DNA of 46,625 nt, from the NCBI GenBank assembly GCA_016937975.1, contig JAFGVN010000110.1, forward strand, positions 1 through 46,625. The letters are read 5' to 3'. The first letter of the stretch is position 1. Each line of letters opens with the position of its first letter. The position numbers and the translations under genes are program-made. The notes beneath the pieces are model-generated. The model saw only the letters and a list, made by a program, of their open reading frames with translations. It ran no database searches and was not told where the DNA came from. Origin of the DNA: Clostridia bacterium (GTDB lineage Bacteria > Bacillota > Clostridia > Peptostreptococcales > Acidaminobacteraceae). Of this stretch, positions 8,651 to 17,064 are shown piece after piece.

Positions 8651-9166
8651 ATGCCGAGTATTTTTAATAAAGATAAACTTGAAATGAAATTAGTTGAACC
8701 CGAATTAACAGAATTTTCATGGAAAAAAAGTAGTAAATTGAACGCAATCGTACAATCTAATGATTATGTTTTTGATATTAAAGCAATTGGACCTGGAAAA
8801 TTCTCATATCCATATCACTGTCATTATAATAGCGAGGAAATATTTGTAATATTGAAAGGGAAAATTACTTTGCGAACTCCAGAAGGTTTTCAAGAAATTT
8901 CTGAAGGCGAGTTTGCTTTTTTTGAAAAAGGTCCATGTGGTGCTCATCAACTGTATAACCATACTGATGAAATATGTACCTATTTAGATATAAGATCAAA
9001 AAAAGATTTAGACGTATGTGAATATCCAGATTCTAATAAAATCAATATTATGAGTGAAAGTAATATGATTTTGACAAATGGAAAAGCCGTTGATTACTTT
9101 TATAAAGAAGATGATGTGTACAATAAATGGGTTAGACTTGGATTTGAATTCAATAATAAATACTAA
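8651..9166 (+). CDS. Cupin-domain protein, 171 aa
   Basis: A single conserved-barrel cupin at residues ~40-115 with the first motif YPYHCHYNSEEIFVILKG (metal ligands H56, H58 and E62 or E63) and the second motif around H99 (GPCGAHQLYNHT). All four usual metal ligands appear present, so it is likely a metal-binding enzyme or sensor. The substrate is unknown. N- and C-terminal extensions are unrecognised. AGAGGGG lies 7 bases before the ATG. The HD-domain gene follows in the same direction, suggesting a two-gene unit of cargo in the integrated element. Confidence 0.85.
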   Translation: MPSIFNKDKLEMKLVEPELTEFSWKKSSKLNAIVQSNDYVFDIKAIGPGKFSYPYHCHYNSEEIFVILKGKITLRTPEGFQEISEGEFAFFEKGPCGAHQLYNHTDEICTYLDIRSKKDLDVCEYPDSNKINIMSESNMILTNGKAVDYFYKEDDVYNKWVRLGFEFNNKY

Positions 9167-9187
9167 CAAAGAATGAGGATAACAGAT

Positions 9188-9850
9188 ATGAGTAATATTG
9201 AAAAAACACTTGATTTTTTATTATCTGCGTTTGAAAATGCAGATAATGAATTCTTTAATAACCATCCTGAAGAAAAGCAATACAGACTCGACCATACAAT
9301 ACGAGTTGCTAGTTTAGGTAGAAAAATTGCTGAAAACGAAGGCTTAGATGTTGAGGGAATGGTAATCGGCTGCCTTCTACATGATATTAGTTATATAAAG
9401 CCATTCAAAAATGAAGATGACTGGAAAAATCATGGTAGAGAAGCGGCTAGATTATCAAGATTATTTATTAACAGTTTAGAGTTAAATGAGGTCACTAAAC
9501 GTGATATTATTTATGGAATTGCAATACATGTAGATGATGAAGCAGATTTTGATGGCGAAAGAACTGTATTTGCAGAAACAATTGGAGAATGTGATAATAT
9601 TGATCGTTTTGATAAATTTAGATTATATGAAAGCTTAAAGGAAATTGATTTAAAATCAATGACTTTAAATGAGCAAATATCTTTCTGTGAAAATAAAATT
9701 AAAAAACTCAACTTACTTAAGACAACATATACTTTTAAGACAGCTACATCAAATACATTATGGATTGAAAAATTAGATTATCAAATAAATTATTTTACAT
9801 TATTACAGTCACAATTAAACACAAGTTATCATGATCTTTTGTTAATATAA
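9188..9850 (+). CDS. HD-domain phosphohydrolase, 220 aa
   Basis: HD superfamily signature: H36 (RLDHTIRVA), H65-D66 (CLLHDISYI), H82 (NHGREAA), H114 (IHVDDEA) and D136 (CDNIDRF), so the metal site looks complete. Such proteins hydrolyse phosphomonoesters or nucleotides; the substrate here is not predictable. ATG 9188 is preferred over ATG 9173, because GAGG lies inside the longer version 9 bases before 9188. It follows the cupin gene by 21 bases. The C-terminal 70 residues are helical and Lys-rich and match nothing I recognise. Confidence 0.8.
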   Translation: MSNIEKTLDFLLSAFENADNEFFNNHPEEKQYRLDHTIRVASLGRKIAENEGLDVEGMVIGCLLHDISYIKPFKNEDDWKNHGREAARLSRLFINSLELNEVTKRDIIYGIAIHVDDEADFDGERTVFAETIGECDNIDRFDKFRLYESLKEIDLKSMTLNEQISFCENKIKKLNLLKTTYTFKTATSNTLWIEKLDYQINYFTLLQSQLNTSYHDLLLI

Positions 9851-9940
9851 GTTTAATTTGTGCTGCAAAAGAGTATTATAAACATTGGATCCTTTTTTAT
9901 AACTATATTGAAGTATCGATTCTGTTTTTTCAATGAATTT

Positions 9941-9971
9941 AAAAAACGCGTGCTCAATTTGAGTACGCGTT
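9941..9971 (-). terminator. Strong hairpin with T run on the minus strand
   Basis: AACGCGTGCTCAA (9945-9957) pairs with TTGAGTACGCGTT (9959-9971), with a single G-T wobble at the centre of the arms. On the minus strand it is followed by a T run; on the plus strand only by a weak T stretch. It may end transcripts from either side, including the cupin-HD unit. Confidence 0.55.
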
Positions 9972-10063
9972 CTAAATTTTTGCATTGATTCGTCTAAATG
10001 TGCTTTTGAAAAATCTTGATTTTAATGTACTGTATTCAAGCATAATTAGACATGCATCTCCGA

Positions 10064-10082
10064 GGCAGTCAAAAGGCAGTCA
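10064..10082 (+). repeat. Arm-type direct repeats GGCAGTCA, 11-base period
   Basis: GGCAGTCA at 10064-10071 and 10075-10082, followed directly by CAAGAC. The 11-base period matches tandem arm-type sites of tyrosine integrases. The distance from CAAGAC to the attachment motif (10143) is the same as for the TAGTATCG pair beside guaA. Confidence 0.65.
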
Positions 10083-10142
10083 CAAGACCCTCTTCATCGC
10101 CTATATCAATCTAATACCAACACTTTCAGGAATTCAGTTCCC

Positions 10143-10153
10143 TACTCCCACTC
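10143..10153. other. Attachment-site copy (attL of inner element / attR of outer element)
   Basis: TACTCCCACTC matches the guaA 3'-end motif TATTCCCACTC in 10 of 11 positions. The reverse complement still reads Glu-Trp-Glu-stop, like the end of guaA. Its spacing to the adjacent arm-type repeats equals that at the guaA copy. Integration of islands at the 3' end of guaA with a GAGTGGGA-type repeat is an established pattern. Confidence 0.7.
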
Positions 10154-10254
10154 TGTGCTAATAATTTTTCACAGGGTTTAATGTGTTGGAAATGCTACAT
10201 TCCAATTTTCTATTCCATGCATTATTTGATGATTTTTGTGGCTTAAAAATGGAT

Positions 10255-10273
10255 TAGTATCGATTTAGTATCG
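10255..10273 (+). repeat. Left copy of 19-base arm-type repeat
   Basis: TAGTATCGATTTAGTATCG, identical to 13690-13708, and itself two TAGTATCG units with an 11-base period. The identity ends exactly at both borders. It probably marks the left inner end of the 3.6-kb element. Confidence 0.7.
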
Positions 10274-10287
10274 TCTCACGAACGACA

Positions 10288-11328
10288 TTAGCTTAATTCT
10301 TTTAAATCTTTCGCCAAACTATACGGAATCAACTCATGATCGCTAGTTTCAACATATGCCTTCTCTTCATGCATATAATCCACAATTTGTTTTGAACGAT
10401 AATCTTTAAACTTGTCTGCAACTAACTGAAGAACGCTCAACTCGTCTTTTAAGAATACGCTTTCATCAGTCTTACTAGTTGGTATAATTTTGTATCCAAT
10501 ATCTTCGTACATCATCTCTTCAACGACTTGGATTGTAGGAACATTAAGAATTTCATTAAATCCAATTGGCAAAGCCCCAAAAGTCATATGCTCGTATACA
10601 AGCCCCGTCATAGATTTACCATGTCGTCTATAATATACCGCGTCCGTATACCACAACAACTTCATCATTTTAACTTTATAGAGATGATTTACCTCATTAG
10701 CAAAATACCCCATAACCCTTGTTAGTTTCTCAACATCTAATGTCTTAAAACCATTGTAATCACTTGCTTCTTCAAACTGAGTGTATAAACTTTTTATCTC
10801 TTGCATCTTTAAATACATACGGCTGCTAACATCTAATCTCTTTTTTACACAATGTCGAATTTCACTGTATCTCTTTTCTGAAAAGCGTTCGCTATGCTTA
10901 TCGAGATATTCAAGTGCTAACATACTATTTTCACGGACCATTCTCATTAAGCTATCATAGGTCTCATCTTGTATTGTTTTACTTTCGTATCTTGTTACAG
11001 TTACTTCTCCCCATCCTAACATCAAGGCAAATTCACTTTGTGTTAAACCATAATATGATCGAATTTCACTTATCTCATATGATGTCAGTAGTCCTTTAGC
11101 TTTTCTATATGCATCTCGAACTTTCAATAGATTGGAATCCATTACCTTTGCTGGTACAAACTCATTCTCTTCGTCATCTGCTTTATCACAAAGGAAATAA
11201 ACTTCCTCATAATTAACAACCTCTCCTTTAAAAAGAGCTTGTGTCTCACGAAGTCTTTTTTCTACCATGTGAGTGACCCCACACACTGGGCAATTGATCT
11301 CAATGTTTTCAAATAATTTGTCTTTCAT
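10288..11328 (-). CDS. MqsA-like / Panacea (SocA, DUF4065) antitoxin, 346 aa
   Basis: Three parts: an N-terminal zinc-finger-like segment with C13-P-V-C16-G and C47; a helix-turn-helix at about residues 80-118 (ISEIRSYYGLTQSEFALMLGWGEVTVTRYE); and a C-terminal Panacea/SocA-like domain at about 195-340 (KMMKLLWYTDAVYYRRHGKSMTGLVYEHMTFGALP). This is the known layout of element-borne antitoxins that pair with diverse toxins. ATG 11328 is chosen because AGGAGGG sits 6 bases upstream; the longer frame to 11427 overlaps the toxin gene. It starts 28 bases after the MqsR-like gene, in toxin-first order as in mqsRA. The HTH probably binds the palindrome in the shared promoter. Confidence 0.85.
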   Translation of the reverse strand: MKDKLFENIEINCPVCGVTHMVEKRLRETQALFKGEVVNYEEVYFLCDKADDEENEFVPAKVMDSNLLKVRDAYRKAKGLLTSYEISEIRSYYGLTQSEFALMLGWGEVTVTRYESKTIQDETYDSLMRMVRENSMLALEYLDKHSERFSEKRYSEIRHCVKKRLDVSSRMYLKMQEIKSLYTQFEEASDYNGFKTLDVEKLTRVMGYFANEVNHLYKVKMMKLLWYTDAVYYRRHGKSMTGLVYEHMTFGALPIGFNEILNVPTIQVVEEMMYEDIGYKIIPTSKTDESVFLKDELSVLQLVADKFKDYRSKQIVDYMHEEKAYVETSDHELIPYSLAKDLKELS

Positions 11329-11356
11329 TTCAAACCCTCCTTTTCCATGTTCCAGA

Positions 11357-11776
11357 TTATGCGTATGGTAAAGTGTCCGGGAATGGATGTCTTGCAAAAT
11401 GGAAGGATACGCAAAATACCTTTCCATTTACACGATCTCTAATTTTCGCTTTTATATAAACATCTCTATTTTTTATTGATTTCGCAAATGCAAAAAACGG
11501 TGGCCATGATGGGTCTTTATCGTCAATAAAGGTTTCTAAGTATTCGGATATATCTAGTGAAATCAGTTGATGCCACACATCTTTTCTATCAAAATCTAAT
11601 TCCAGCATCGTATTTGCTGTTGTATAAGGATCTATAGGTGATTCCACTTTCTTCTTTGGTAGAATGTCTAAATCTGTATCTATATTAAAATCCGGACTAT
11701 TCAATACACTTATAAGGTCATGAAGAAATACTTCAACATCTTCTTTTGGAGATATAACTTTTGTGCTTTTGCTCAT
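11357..11776 (-). CDS. MqsR-like toxin (putative mRNA interferase), 139 aa
   Basis: The C-terminal half (residues ~60-139) follows the MqsR pattern: LELDFDRKDVWHQLISL, then FFAFAKSIKNRDVYIKAKI and KVFCVSFHFARHP (the 'eiYIKl...viciSFH' block). MqsR toxins cut mRNA and have the RelE fold; activity here is inferred. The N-terminal 50 residues are unrecognised. AGGAGGGG lies 5 bases before ATG. It is first in a two-gene unit with the MqsA/Panacea-type antitoxin and has a clean promoter with an embedded palindrome. The family call is fair rather than certain because MqsR proteins are usually shorter (~100 aa). Confidence 0.65.
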   Translation of the reverse strand: MSKSTKVISPKEDVEVFLHDLISVLNSPDFNIDTDLDILPKKKVESPIDPYTTANTMLELDFDRKDVWHQLISLDISEYLETFIDDKDPSWPPFFAFAKSIKNRDVYIKAKIRDRVNGKVFCVSFHFARHPFPDTLPYA

Positions 11777-11796
11777 ATCACCCCTCCTATAATATA

Positions 11797-11825
11797 ATTA
11801 TAACTATCAATTGATAGTTCGTCAA
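11797..11825 (-). promoter_or_regulatory. Toxin-antitoxin promoter with operator filling the spacer
   Basis: On the minus strand TTGACG (11825-11820), 17-base spacer, TATAAT (11802-11797). The spacer plus one base is a perfect 18-base palindrome AACTATCAATTGATAGTT (11802-11819). A repressor bound there would block RNA polymerase, as expected for antitoxin autoregulation. Confidence 0.75.
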
Positions 11826-11880
11826 TGGTGATTGTTATAACAATACTATTCTGATATATTTCACGAACTGAATCACGTCA

Positions 11881-12489
11881 CTATTTTAATGCCAAACTAG
11901 AAAAATAATTACCTCTTTTGTTTTCTGGATAAGCATTTAGTGTCCCTCCAACAAATCCATAATTTGGAGAGAACTCAGCAAATGGCTCCGCTTCTGGAAT
12001 TAAAGTTTCTTCTTTAGCAAGTGCAAACCTTCTTAAATTTATATCAGTGGTTATCTTATCAGCTATATCATTGACCAAATATTTATGTGATTTAACCCAG
12101 TAAAATTTTATTGGAAGTCGAATATATGAACTCATTAGATAATTGACAACACAATTCAAGGCACTGACGCTATCTGAGATACATACAATATCTAAAAAAT
12201 CACCTCTGTTTAATAATGAACTAATACCATTCAACAATGCATACGTTTCTAGATTGTTAATATCCCAATATTGACAGATATCATCGTTTAAATATACCGT
12301 CTCAGAGTTGACAATAGTACCAACGTTTGTTGAAAACCTTACAATATTTGTTGCCGAGCACTGTTTTTGATGATTTACTTTCTTAATAGATGCATCAGTC
12401 GTTATGATTGCAGTATTATGGAACATCATATGATAAGGGTATGTCTGATCTCTTGAGATTTGACTGTTTGAATATACCACTGGCAACAT
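11881..12489 (-). CDS. RNase H-fold protein, 202 aa
   Basis: The catalytic pattern of RNase HI can be read in order: D32 (ITTDASI), E81 (NNLETYALLNGI), D106 (ISDSVSAL), H135 (VKSHKY) and D144 (NDIADKI). The secondary structure between them fits strand-strand-helix alternation. The family is not otherwise recognised, and the C-terminal 45 residues have no clear counterpart. GGGGGA for this gene lies within the last codons of the RHH gene, whose stop is 2 bases upstream, so the two are translationally linked. The substrate could be an RNA-DNA hybrid or another nucleic acid; a toxin or defence nuclease is possible but unproven. Confidence 0.6.
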   Translation of the reverse strand: MLPVVYSNSQISRDQTYPYHMMFHNTAIITTDASIKKVNHQKQCSATNIVRFSTNVGTIVNSETVYLNDDICQYWDINNLETYALLNGISSLLNRGDFLDIVCISDSVSALNCVVNYLMSSYIRLPIKFYWVKSHKYLVNDIADKITTDINLRRFALAKEETLIPEAEPFAEFSPNYGFVGGTLNAYPENKRGNYFSSLALK

Positions 12490-12491
12490 AA

Positions 12492-13076
12492 CTATTCCCC
12501 CTTTCTAAAATATTGAGTTAAATCATCCCGCGTTCTCGAAATCGGCGCATCAGAAAATCTAAGGTTGCTTACATCCGCTGGAGAGATTAAACCTTTCAAT
12601 GAATTAATTATATCCTCAAGACTTCCATAATATGCTGCACGCTGTATCCAAACATCTACGTTTAAAAGTTGAGTATCATCATGGATAGAGCTGGCATTAA
12701 TAAATTCATGTAGAACGAATTCTGTATCAGTTTTGTACACCATAAAGGCAAAATTTGCAATCACTGGAGTATAATTTGAATCAATTTGCAAATATTGAAT
12801 AAGAGTTAAATATTGTTCTGGTGCTAGTGTTTGTTGATTCGTCCTATAAATCAGTCTTCCCTCAAACTCGTATATGATTGAATTTTTCTTACAACTAAAA
12901 ATTTGAGACTCAATTGGCAATCTAATCAAACCACTGCTTTGTGGTTTAGTTCTTGAATATTGCATTAAAAGTTTCTTCAAGAATTCTCCCTGCTTTAAAT
13001 TCTCATCTGCAGACATATCTGAAAGAAGGTTTTTAGTTTCTTCTTCCATACGTATAGTGTAATTCTTCAATTCCAT
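12492..13076 (-). CDS. Ribbon-helix-helix N-terminal protein, 194 aa
   Basis: Residues 1-45 (MELKNYTIRMEEETKNLLSD, then GEFLKKLLMQYS) have the strand-helix-helix pattern of RHH DNA-binding domains. The remaining 150 residues form an unrecognised domain. Three in-frame starts exist (GTG 13085, ATG 13082, ATG 13076); ATG 13076 is best because GAGG lies 8 bases upstream. It directly precedes the RNase H-fold gene (2-base gap). The order regulator/antitoxin-like then nuclease suggests an operon whose first product controls or neutralises the second; this is inference. Confidence 0.6.
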   Translation of the reverse strand: MELKNYTIRMEEETKNLLSDMSADENLKQGEFLKKLLMQYSRTKPQSSGLIRLPIESQIFSCKKNSIIYEFEGRLIYRTNQQTLAPEQYLTLIQYLQIDSNYTPVIANFAFMVYKTDTEFVLHEFINASSIHDDTQLLNVDVWIQRAAYYGSLEDIINSLKGLISPADVSNLRFSDAPISRTRDDLTQYFRKGE

Positions 13077-13091
13077 TATCATCACCTCATA

Positions 13092-13118
13092 ATTATAATA
13101 TCACGCATCGCGCGCAAT
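13092..13118 (-). promoter_or_regulatory. Probable promoter/operator of the RHH-RNase H unit
   Basis: A clear TATAAT (13097-13092) lies just before the GAGG site; no good -35 was found. An imperfect palindrome ATCGCGCGCAAT (13107-13118) overlaps the spacer, and TTGCG recurs three times upstream on the minus strand. RHH proteins commonly bind such short repeats. Confidence 0.4.
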
Positions 13119-13327
13119 ACGCAACACTTAATGTCGCAACGCAATGCTTTCTGTGACTTACACCAGATAGTATATCTAACACAACCCCATCATCACGACA
13201 TCATGAATCCCTTGCAATTACACTTCTTCAAAATCACAAGAGATCCAAGCGCCGCAATTTTTACACCCGTTCTGTCAATGTGGTGCAGTAAGGCTAGATT
13301 TGACTCTTGCCGAAGGCTACTGTCACC

Positions 13328-13525
13328 TTATTTCTGTCCTGTTTTGATCTTCAGGTGTTCACTAAAACGATCAATATCATCACGCTTTTCATCAAGATCT
13401 ACATGACGATAAATGTTGAGTGTGGTCTGAATATTTGAGTGGCCTAATAAGTCTCTGACACTTTCAGCACTTGCACCTGATTTAAGTTGCTCTGTAGCAA
13501 ATGAATGTCTCTTATCATGCGTCAC
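13328..13525 (-). pseudogene. Tyrosine recombinase, C-terminal fragment
   Basis: Contains box II of tyrosine recombinases: [17 protein letters not shown], then [20 protein letters not shown] with the catalytic His/Arg, the second His (LGHSN) and the Tyr nucleophile (NIYRH). The N-terminal core-binding half and first catalytic Arg are missing. It ends abruptly at about 13525, where a second, oppositely oriented integrase fragment begins. It is related to XerC/D-like or element integrases but from a different subfamily than its neighbour. It cannot be active. Confidence 0.8.
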
Positions 13526-13692
13526 TGCTCATCGAACTAGGCTTTTCTCCACTGCTTATCGCAGAGAGGTTAGGTCATGAGAAAGTACAAACGACACTTG
13601 AAACCTATGCCCATCTCTATCCAAACAAGCAAAACGAGGTAACAGCGAAACTTCAGGCGATGATCTCCGATGAAAATCAAAATATCGAGTAG
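13516..13692 (+). pseudogene. Phage/ICE-type tyrosine integrase, C-terminal fragment
   Basis: Homologous sequence starts at His codon 13516 ([38 protein letters not shown]) and includes the LGH and Tyr-nucleophile motifs. The upstream RHS part is replaced by the opposing integrase fragment. The stop TAG at 13690-13692 is the first triplet of the 19-base arm repeat, and guaA's 3' end lies 76 bases further on. This is the position expected for the integrase of an element that integrated at guaA. It is inactive because most of the protein is gone. Confidence 0.82.
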
Positions 13693-13708
13693 TATCGATT
13701 TAGTATCG
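13690..13708 (+). repeat. Right copy of 19-base arm-type repeat
   Basis: TAGTATCGATTTAGTATCG, identical to 10255-10273, followed directly by CAAGAC as at the GGCAGTCA pair. It overlaps the integrase stop codon and lies 60 bases before the guaA attachment motif. Confidence 0.72.
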
Positions 13709-13720
13709 CAAGACATAAAC

Positions 13721-13762
13721 AAACCCTACGTACCTTGTATTTCAAAGGCATGTAGGGTTTTT
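13721..13762. terminator. Bidirectional terminator between int remnant and guaA
   Basis: CCCTACGTACCTT (13724-13736) pairs with AAGGCATGTAGGG (13745-13757) with one mismatch and one wobble, and an 8-base loop. A T run follows on the plus strand (TTTTT) and a weaker one on the minus strand. It serves guaA and the converging integrase fragment. Confidence 0.75.
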
Positions 13763-13767
13763 CGCTA

Positions 13768-15303
13768 TTATTCCCACTCAATTGTACTTGGTGGCTTAGA
13801 AGTGATGTCATAAAGAATTCTATTTACGTTATCTACTTCATTAACAATTCTTGATGAAATCTTATCTAATACATCATAAGGGATCTTCGCCCAATCTGAT
13901 GTCATACCATCGATTGATGTTACTGCTCTAATACCAATGGCATGGGTATGTGTTCTTTCGTCACCCATTACACCAACTGTTTTTACATTTGGAAGGGTTG
14001 TGAAATATTGCCAGATTTCTCTTTCAAGACCAGCTTTTTTAATCTCATCTCTTAAGATTGCATCTGATTCTCTTACCAAATGAAGTGCTTCTTCAGTGAT
14101 TTCACCCATGATTCTGATTGCTAAACCTGGACCTGGGAAAGGTTGTCTCCAAACTAATTCTGGATTAATACCTAATTCAAGACCTGATTGTCTTACTTCA
14201 TCTTTAAACAAGTCTCTTAAAGGCTCACACAATTCAAAATCCATATCTTCAGGAAGACCACCAACATTGTGATGACTCTTAATCACTTCAGCAGTATCTG
14301 TACCTGATTCGATAACATCTGGATAGATTGTACCTTGTACCAAGAACTTAATGCCTTCCAACTTATTTGCTTCTTCTTCGAAAACTCTGATGAATTCTTC
14401 ACCAATGATTTTTCTTTTTCTTTCAGGATCTGATACACCTTGTAATTTACTTAGGAATCTTTCTTGAGCATTAACTCTAATGAGATTCATATGGAATTCT
14501 CTACCGAAAGTTTCTTCTACTTGATCGCCTTCATCTTTTCTTAACAAGCCATGATCAACGAAAATAGCTGTTAAGTTGTTGCCGATGGCTTTGTGTACCA
14601 ATACTGCAGCTACAGATGAGTCTACTCCACCAGATAACCCGATAATTGCCTTTTGATCACCAATTTGTGCTTTGATTTTTTTAACTGATTCTTCAACGAA
14701 GTTTGCTGTTGTCCAGTTACCTGAACAGCCACATACTTCATATAAGAAGTTTTTAATCAGTTCTCTACCAAAAGGCGTATGCTCAACTTCTGCATGGAAT
14801 TGAACACCATATAATTTTTTTGCTTCATTTCTCATGGCTGCAACGGGTGTAGAGCTTGTAGAAGCTGTGATTTCAAAGCCTTCTGGTGCTCTTTCTATAT
14901 AGTCAAAGTGACTCATCCAACATGTAGAGCCTGTTTTAACATTTTTAAATAATTGATCATCTTTTTTAATTTCAAGTTCAATTTTACCATACTCTCTTTG
15001 TGCTGCAGACTTAACCTCTCCACCTAGAACGTGAGACATTAATTGTGCACCATAGCAAATTCCAAGTACAGGAATGCCTAACTCAAACACTTCTTTTTCA
15101 ATGCCTGGCGCCCCTGCTTCATAAACTGAATTTGGTCCACCTGTAAAGATAACCCCTTTAGGATGCTTTTCCTTAATCGCCTTAAGTGCTGTTTTGTATG
15201 AATAAACTTCTGAATAAACATTGGCTTCTCTTACACGTCTGGCAATCAATTGGTTATATTGCCCACCAAAGTCTACTACAATAATTAATTCCTTGTTTTC
15301 CAT
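13768..15303 (-). CDS. guaA: GMP synthase (glutamine-hydrolysing), 511 aa
   Basis: Converts XMP to GMP using glutamine and ATP. The class I glutaminase domain (residues ~1-195) has the nucleophile C83 in GICYGAQLM and the HAE dyad ([10 protein letters not shown]). The ATP-pyrophosphatase domain follows with the PP-loop GLSGGVDSS, and the C-terminal dimerisation domain ends TIEWE. Length is normal and there are no defects. SD is AAGGAG before ATG 15303. It is the second gene of guaB-guaA (11-base gap) and runs to a terminator at 13721-13762. Its last codons form the insertion target of the adjoining accessory region. Confidence 0.98.
   Translation of the reverse strand: MENKELIIVVDFGGQYNQLIARRVREANVYSEVYSYKTALKAIKEKHPKGVIFTGGPNSVYEAGAPGIEKEVFELGIPVLGICYGAQLMSHVLGGEVKSAAQREYGKIELEIKKDDQLFKNVKTGSTCWMSHFDYIERAPEGFEITASTSSTPVAAMRNEAKKLYGVQFHAEVEHTPFGRELIKNFLYEVCGCSGNWTTANFVEESVKKIKAQIGDQKAIIGLSGGVDSSVAAVLVHKAIGNNLTAIFVDHGLLRKDEGDQVEETFGREFHMNLIRVNAQERFLSKLQGVSDPERKRKIIGEEFIRVFEEEANKLEGIKFLVQGTIYPDVIESGTDTAEVIKSHHNVGGLPEDMDFELCEPLRDLFKDEVRQSGLELGINPELVWRQPFPGPGLAIRIMGEITEEALHLVRESDAILRDEIKKAGLEREIWQYFTTLPNVKTVGVMGDERTHTHAIGIRAVTSIDGMTSDWAKIPYDVLDKISSRIVNEVDNVNRILYDITSKPPSTIEWE
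13769..13779. other. Attachment site at the 3' end of guaA (attR)
   Basis: TATTCCCACTC is the reverse complement of the last guaA codons (Glu-Trp-Glu plus stop). A near copy lies at 10143-10153 with matching distance to arm-type repeats. Integration keeps guaA intact. Confidence 0.72.
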
Positions 15304-15314
15304 GAGGTCTCCTT

Positions 15315-16790
<1,476 letters not shown>

Positions 16791-16861
16791 CTAATCACTA
16801 ATCTCTCGTTTCGTCAAGCTTTTTATTTATGTTTATATTTGCTTTTGTTAATATTTTATAT

Positions 16862-16890
16862 AATATACCTCTTTCTATATGCCTTGTCAA
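16862..16890 (-). promoter_or_regulatory. guaB-guaA promoter
   Basis: TTGACA (16890-16885), 17-base spacer, TATATT (16867-16862) on the minus strand. It implies a leader of about 80 bases before the guaB ATG. Confidence 0.75.
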
Positions 16891-17004
16891 CACGTCCAAG
16901 CATAAAAAAGGTAGGTATTTTGTAAAAAAAAAGACACAACTCATACTTATAAATTTTTTTGTATATTATTGCGCTTTTAACTTATTTTATACCTTATCAA
17001 TCTG

Positions 17005-17033
17005 TAGACACTCGAAATATTATCAGATACAAT
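17005..17033 (+). promoter_or_regulatory. ABC exporter promoter
   Basis: TAGACA (17005-17010), 17-base spacer, TACAAT (17028-17033), about 30 bases before the first ABC gene. It is divergent from the guaB promoter. Confidence 0.5.
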
Positions 17034-17064
17034 AGAAGGTGGCTATTGATTATAAGGAGGTAAA

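Larger units (their letters stand above)
9851..10287. other. 437-base non-coding junction between two integrated elements
   Basis: No gene is supported here. In order it holds a hairpin (9945-9971), a pair of GGCAGTCA repeats (10064-10082), an attachment-type motif (10143-10153) and a TAGTATCG repeat pair (10255-10273). This is the expected content of a point where two guaA-type elements meet. No integrase remnant could be read left of the GGCAGTCA pair. Confidence 0.7.

Noticed and set aside
9911-9921. AGTATCGATT similar to the 19-base arm repeat
   Set aside because: Only one partial unit, no 11-base partner, and not placed relative to an attachment motif.
13131-13406. Plus-strand open frame of 91 codons
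   Set aside because: No ribosome site, and its second half is the antisense of an integrase fragment; it looks like a shadow frame.
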